Positions 20,571-23,229 of a stretch of DNA of 23,229 bases are shown one piece after another. Position 1 is the stretch's first letter. Each line of letters begins with the position of its first letter. The notes below the pieces were generated by a model, which was not told where the DNA came from, ran no database searches, and saw nothing but the letters and a program-made list of their open reading frames with translations. Position numbers and translations under genes: made by a program. The DNA is from CAYVDB01 sp964450705 (GTDB lineage Bacteria > Patescibacteriota > Minisyncoccia > Phycocordibacterales > Zambryskibacteraceae), in assembly GCA_964450705.1 (NCBI GenBank), contig CAYVDB010000008.1, positions 1 through 23,229 on the forward strand. Reading direction: 5' to 3'.

Positions 20571-21065
20571 TCATGATTCTGTTCCTTGTACAATCTCTTC
20601 GCTTCCCCAGATCAATGCGTGCGTATTCCAGAATTCTTGAGATTCAGAAGTCTTATTCTTATCCCAAGGCTCTGGCTCAGCTTTTGGACCTAAAAACGCT
20701 CCAACAATAAGCACGTACCCGCCTGCATCTCTCTTTTTTAGTATAAGAGTGAGCTTATTTGTAGGTTCTGGAGCTCTATTTTTTACAAATCGAGTTCTTC
20801 CTTTGCGAAATGGGCGTTGCGCGTATATGATCTCGTCTTCATTGTTTGTTTCTACGCAATTTGAGTTTCCAATTTCTTTATCAAATTCAACAGTCTCTAT
20901 AAAAAAATCTCTATCCAAAGATTCAGTTTGAGATAAAGCGTCTTCTAACAGAGTTTTATCAATATTTGCGTGTAAATGACTTTGGGGTCTGTCTATTACA
21001 GTGTGCCCGTCTTTTAATAGACCTAGAATGTTTTCTTTTTCAATTTCAAGAAGAGATTCTTTCAC
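20571..21065 (-). CDS. Putative BECR-fold (barnase/EndoU/RelE-like) nuclease-related protein
   Basis: The 164-aa protein starts at GTG 21065. The C-terminal part has E-D-E-I-I-Y-A-Q-R, G-R-T-R-F-V-K-N-R-A-P-E-P-T, K-L-T-L-I-L-K-K, a Y-V-L-I-V-G-A-F-L-G strand and E-F-W-N-T-H-A-L-I-W-G. This order of an Arg/Thr motif, beta strands and a final W/F-x-x-H-A segment resembles phage- and toxin-associated BECR-fold nucleases. I make the link from memory of the pattern, not from a search. An H-L-H-A-N near residue 33 could supply a catalytic His. It begins 6 bases after the stop of the Cys-repeat gene, so they form one unit. Confidence 0.45.
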   Translation of the reverse strand: MKESLLEIEKENILGLLKDGHTVIDRPQSHLHANIDKTLLEDALSQTESLDRDFFIETVEFDKEIGNSNCVETNNEDEIIYAQRPFRKGRTRFVKNRAPEPTNKLTLILKKRDAGGYVLIVGAFLGPKAEPEPWDKNKTSESQEFWNTHALIWGSEEIVQGTES

Positions 21066-21071
21066 GGAATT

Positions 21072-21455
21072 TTATGGGCAAGGTGCGAATTCACATTTAG
21101 GGCCTGTTCGTCCTACGTATGATCCGTCAGGACACATTTTTGCATCCATAGTACAGACCACCTGTTCTTCTATCGGAGGTTGTGGTTTTTGAGGAGGTGA
21201 AGTTTTGCATTTTGTGAATTCGCAAGTTGGCGGATTTCTTCCAACAAATGATCCATCAGAGCATTCTCTTACATCAGCGGCACAAAAGATTGTTTCGGGG
21301 ATAGGTTGAGGAGTATATGGATTTTGAGCTTCAGGTTTTATCTCACTTTGCGTGCCACCTATATCTGTTCCAAATGATACAAAGAATACAAAAGTACCCA
21401 AACAAATAAGTAAAATAATGGTGAAAATAGTAACTGCGTTTTTTATGTGCGTCAT
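21072..21455 (-). CDS. Membrane-anchored protein with two Cys-rich repeats
   Basis: From ATG 21455 (AGAAGG just upstream) the 127-aa protein has an anchor or signal helix (about 7-30), a Pro-rich linker, and two copies of a repeat of about 25 residues: C-A-A-D-V-R-E-C-S-D-G-S-F-V-G-R then C-x-x-x-K-C, and C-T-M-D-A-K-M-C-P-D-G-S-Y-V-G-R then C-E-F-A-P-C. Four Cys per repeat suggest disulfide knots outside the cell, needing DsbA. An in-frame TTG at 21476 is the alternative start. Function unknown; similar repeats are common in CPR surface proteins as I recall. Confidence 0.75.
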   Translation of the reverse strand: MTHIKNAVTIFTIILLICLGTFVFFVSFGTDIGGTQSEIKPEAQNPYTPQPIPETIFCAADVRECSDGSFVGRNPPTCEFTKCKTSPPQKPQPPIEEQVVCTMDAKMCPDGSYVGRTGPKCEFAPCP

Positions 21456-21462
21456 GATCCTT

Positions 21463-21507
21463 CTATTATAAAACAAAACACCTCGGACGCGAGTGCCGAG
21501 GTGTTTT
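21463..21507 (-). terminator. Terminator after SWIB, overlapping the next gene's promoter
   Basis: AAAACACCTCGG and CCGAGGTGTTTT (21475-21486 and 21496-21507) form a 12-bp stem. On the minus strand the T-rich 3' flank runs into TATAAT, the likely -10 of the Cys-repeat gene. Confidence 0.85.
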
Positions 21508-21522
21508 GTTTGTTGAACAGTT

Positions 21523-21777
21523 TTATGAAAGGTGATTTTTCATAAGCTTAGGCATTTCAAACATACCTACAGTATCTTTGCCACCAAATACCTTCTTAAG
21601 TTTATCATCAGTGTTGATGTTTCGCTTATTAGTAGGATCTTGGAGGTTGTGCTTTTTAATATAAGCCCAGAGTCCCTTAACCACTTCAGATCGTGGCATT
21701 GGGCCGTTACCTACGACAGCTGCGAGATCCGCGCTTATGTTCATAGGCTTCATGAATGCTGAATTTGATTTTGCCAT
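21523..21777 (-). CDS. SWIB/MDM2-domain protein (84 aa)
   Basis: Nearly the whole protein is one SWIB domain: F-M-K-P-M-N-I-S-A-D-L-A-A-V-V-G, M-P-R-S-E-V-V-K-G-L-W-A-Y-I-K-K-H-N-L-Q-D, N-K-R-N-I-N-T-D-D-K-L-K-K-V-F-G, and the C-terminal F-E-M-P-K-L-M-K-N-H. SWIB is best known from eukaryotic chromatin remodellers; bacterial versions occur in Chlamydia (sometimes fused to topoisomerase) and other phyla. A chromosome-associated role is plausible. TATACT lies about 27 bases before the ATG. Confidence 0.93.
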   Translation of the reverse strand: MAKSNSAFMKPMNISADLAAVVGNGPMPRSEVVKGLWAYIKKHNLQDPTNKRNINTDDKLKKVFGGKDTVGMFEMPKLMKNHLS

Positions 21778-21866
21778 TGTTTTTGTTGTCTAATTTTGAA
21801 CCTAATAAGTATACCATTTTAGCTTTTAAATGGCTAGGTCATATCTACCCTTTTAAAAGGTAACCC

Positions 21867-21980
21867 TTACCCTAGTAAATCCTCCCACCACTTAAAGGTA
21901 AAGTGCATGAAAAGATAAAGTGGCACGTAAATCGGTGCCAAGAGATAAAATAAGATAACGTTCCACTTAATTGCTTTCAT
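21867..21980 (-). CDS. Tiny 37-aa membrane protein
   Basis: It begins M-K-A-I-K-W-N-V-I-L-F-Y-L-L and has one long hydrophobic helix with two Pro, ending F-K-W-W-E-D-L-L-G. The start is 4 bases after the stop of the 94-aa membrane gene, in the same operon as the M23 gene. Not recognised; possibly an accessory to the cell-wall enzyme. Confidence 0.55.
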   Translation of the reverse strand: MKAIKWNVILFYLLAPIYVPLYLFMHFTFKWWEDLLG

Positions 21981-21984
21981 AATT

Positions 21985-22269
21985 TTATCCGTTAGTATCT
22001 ACCCAGCTCTTTAAGTATTCAAAACCTATGACAATCCAGTGCCAGAAAACACCAATGATTATTTCATTCCAGATATATAGAAAGGGTTCAGCTATAAAAT
22101 TTGTCCAAATAATTTGAATAAAACGCTTTATGTAAGTAAAAATCTCGACGATTTTGGGGGATTTTAGAAAATCAATAATATTGAAATCAAAATAGTATTT
22201 TGCCAGTGCAAGCGCTATCACAATCGTGATAATAGCGCTTATAAAGCCTCTTGCTCGAACTTTCTCCAT
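21985..22269 (-). CDS. Small membrane protein (94 aa)
   Basis: It has an N-terminal helix (about 9-28, I-S-A-I-I-T-I-V-I-A-L-A-L-A) and a hydrophobic, Trp/Ile/Phe-rich C-terminal half (about 45-85) that may be membrane-lying. It starts 9 bases after the M23 endopeptidase and precedes the 37-aa membrane gene. No family known to me. Confidence 0.7.
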   Translation of the reverse strand: MEKVRARGFISAIITIVIALALAKYYFDFNIIDFLKSPKIVEIFTYIKRFIQIIWTNFIAEPFLYIWNEIIIGVFWHWIVIGFEYLKSWVDTNG

Positions 22270-22278
22270 AAAATCAGA

Positions 22279-23229
22279 CTAATTGAGCGGTGGTAAATAT
22301 GCAAGCGGGTCAAGATATGCTGAAGGACTTGATATAGGAATACTTACTTGTTTACAGAATTTGCTTTGACTATATTTTGCGACACTAACCCCTTCGGTTG
22401 CATAGAGACCAAGGTGTAAATGTGGCCCGGTAGAGTATCCTGCCCCAGAAGTTCCTGGTTGGCCCCCAGAAAGCCCTATAACCTCTCCAGAACTCACAGA
22501 TTGGCCAGGAGAGACCCGCGCCACCGAAAGATGGGCGTAAAGGCTTGAAAGCCCGTTAGGGTGTTTAATGAGGACCCATCGACCGTAGGAATAACACCCT
22601 GTTTGGTCATCGGTGTTCCCTACCCCTGTAACTGTTCCTTCAAGAACAGACTTCACAGGCGTACCCATGGATGCTCGAAGGTCGATTCCATTGTGAGAGC
22701 CAGATACATAAAGTCTACGGGCATCAACAGTCGCTCCGAATCTTTGGGTAATGGTTATATTATCGAGAGGCCACCGTAGTACTCCTGATTTTTCAGTAGG
22801 AATCTTAGACTTATCAATGGCAATTTGAAGTGCGGCCTCATATTGGAATAATTCTTGTTCGAATTTTTTGCCAAGCTCAATATTTCGCGCAAGCAGTTTT
22901 TTGTACTCGTCTTCTTTGTTTTTTGTTTGTGTGAGAAGTGTTGATTTAGCCTTCTTATTTTGATCAACGACAACTTTTTGATCAGAAAGATCTTCTTTAA
23001 GGTCTACAAGTTCTACTTTTTTACCTTGAGTCTCAGTTTTCTTATCACTAAGCTCTTTCTGGAGTTGTTTTAGTTCTTGGGTTGATTCTTGGACTTTAGA
23101 TTGGAATTGTCGAAGTGTTTCGATCGTATTCCACAGTTCATTTATGTTTTTATATTTTAAAAAGGTCTCTATAGAAGTTTCAGCATCTATATCCTGTATA
23201 TTGCGGAGGCTCTTAGCGTGAGCTTCCTT
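22279..23229 (-). CDS. M23 peptidoglycan endopeptidase with N-terminal coiled coil (5' end outside window)
   Basis: The frame is open to the window edge; 316 residues are visible. The first 180 or so form a long Lys/Glu/Gln coiled coil like PcsB, EnvC and NlpD regulators. The C-terminal M23 (lysostaphin/LytM) domain starts W-P-L-D-N-I-T-I-T-Q-R-F-G and has both zinc motifs: S-H-N-G-I-D-L and G-P-H-L-H-L-G. All catalytic ligands are present, so an active DD-endopeptidase is expected, unlike degenerate EnvC/NlpD. It probably splits septal peptidoglycan under control of a partner such as FtsEX, not seen here. The ATG at 22668 is internal. Confidence 0.92.
   Translation of the reverse strand, partial: KEAHAKSLRNIQDIDAETSIETFLKYKNINELWNTIETLRQFQSKVQESTQELKQLQKELSDKKTETQGKKVELVDLKEDLSDQKVVVDQNKKAKSTLLTQTKNKEDEYKKLLARNIELGKKFEQELFQYEAALQIAIDKSKIPTEKSGVLRWPLDNITITQRFGATVDARRLYVSGSHNGIDLRASMGTPVKSVLEGTVTGVGNTDDQTGCYSYGRWVLIKHPNGLSSLYAHLSVARVSPGQSVSSGEVIGLSGGQPGTSGAGYSTGPHLHLGLYATEGVSVAKYSQSKFCKQVSIPISSPSAYLDPLAYLPPLN

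Overview
The window looks like a chromosomal piece from a Patescibacteria/CPR bacterium, most likely a Parcubacteria-type lineage. Reasons: short intergenic gaps, compact AT-leaning genes, small divergent housekeeping proteins, a standalone SWIB protein, a DsbA-VKOR disulfide pair, and many small secreted or membrane proteins of unknown function. TGA is used as a stop (dnaB, exbD, the 154-aa and 131-aa neighbourhoods), so this is not a UGA-recoding lineage. This placement is inferred from gene content; no marker was searched.

Layout. 1-593: 3' end of rmuC. 594-1430: a GC-rich block with an orphan exbD, a coupled mini-ORF, a terminator, a 39-codon ORF with a very strong Shine-Dalgarno (SD) and a second terminator. 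1486-8438: housekeeping genes: rplU (L21), then on the minus strand recR-dnaB and cysS-corA, then plus-strand ctpA (S41 protease) and rplI (L9), and minus-strand rpmA (L27). 8501-14507: a membrane protein with a small Cys/His domain, a DEDDh-type exonuclease, an FtsX/MacB-like ABC export module (permease, ATPase, membrane-fusion protein) with a MarR regulator, and trhO. 14499-15700: an accessory patch with a possible -1 frameshifted three-helix membrane protein, back-to-back promoters, a 63-aa membrane protein and a 131-aa orphan behind a strong promoter. 15993-17703: a lytic-transglycosylase-like protein, VKOR and DsbA. 17755-18636: a second atypical patch, a divergent pair of unknown genes between terminators. 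18640-19790: an SOS operon with a LexA box in its own promoter, a 64-aa protein, lexA and a DUF3467-like protein. 19800-20570: a 37-aa peptide gene and about 500 bases without a convincing protein, holding a candidate minus-strand structured RNA. 20571-23229 (minus): a BECR-nuclease-like protein, a Cys-repeat membrane-anchored protein, SWIB, two small membrane proteins and an incomplete coiled-coil M23 endopeptidase.

Themes. Several genes act at or outside the membrane: CtpA, the ABC exporter, the transglycosylase, M23, and Cys-containing exported proteins that DsbA-VKOR could oxidise. Two classes of gene starts are visible. Most native genes have a -10-like element about 10-20 bases before the start and little or no SD (short leader or leaderless). 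The GC-richer orphan genes have strong SDs, their own terminators and sometimes long leaders, which suggests acquired cassettes. The best candidates for something new are the structured RNA at about 20080-20282, the slippery-heptamer membrane gene at 14499-14782, and the foreign-looking small-gene cassettes.
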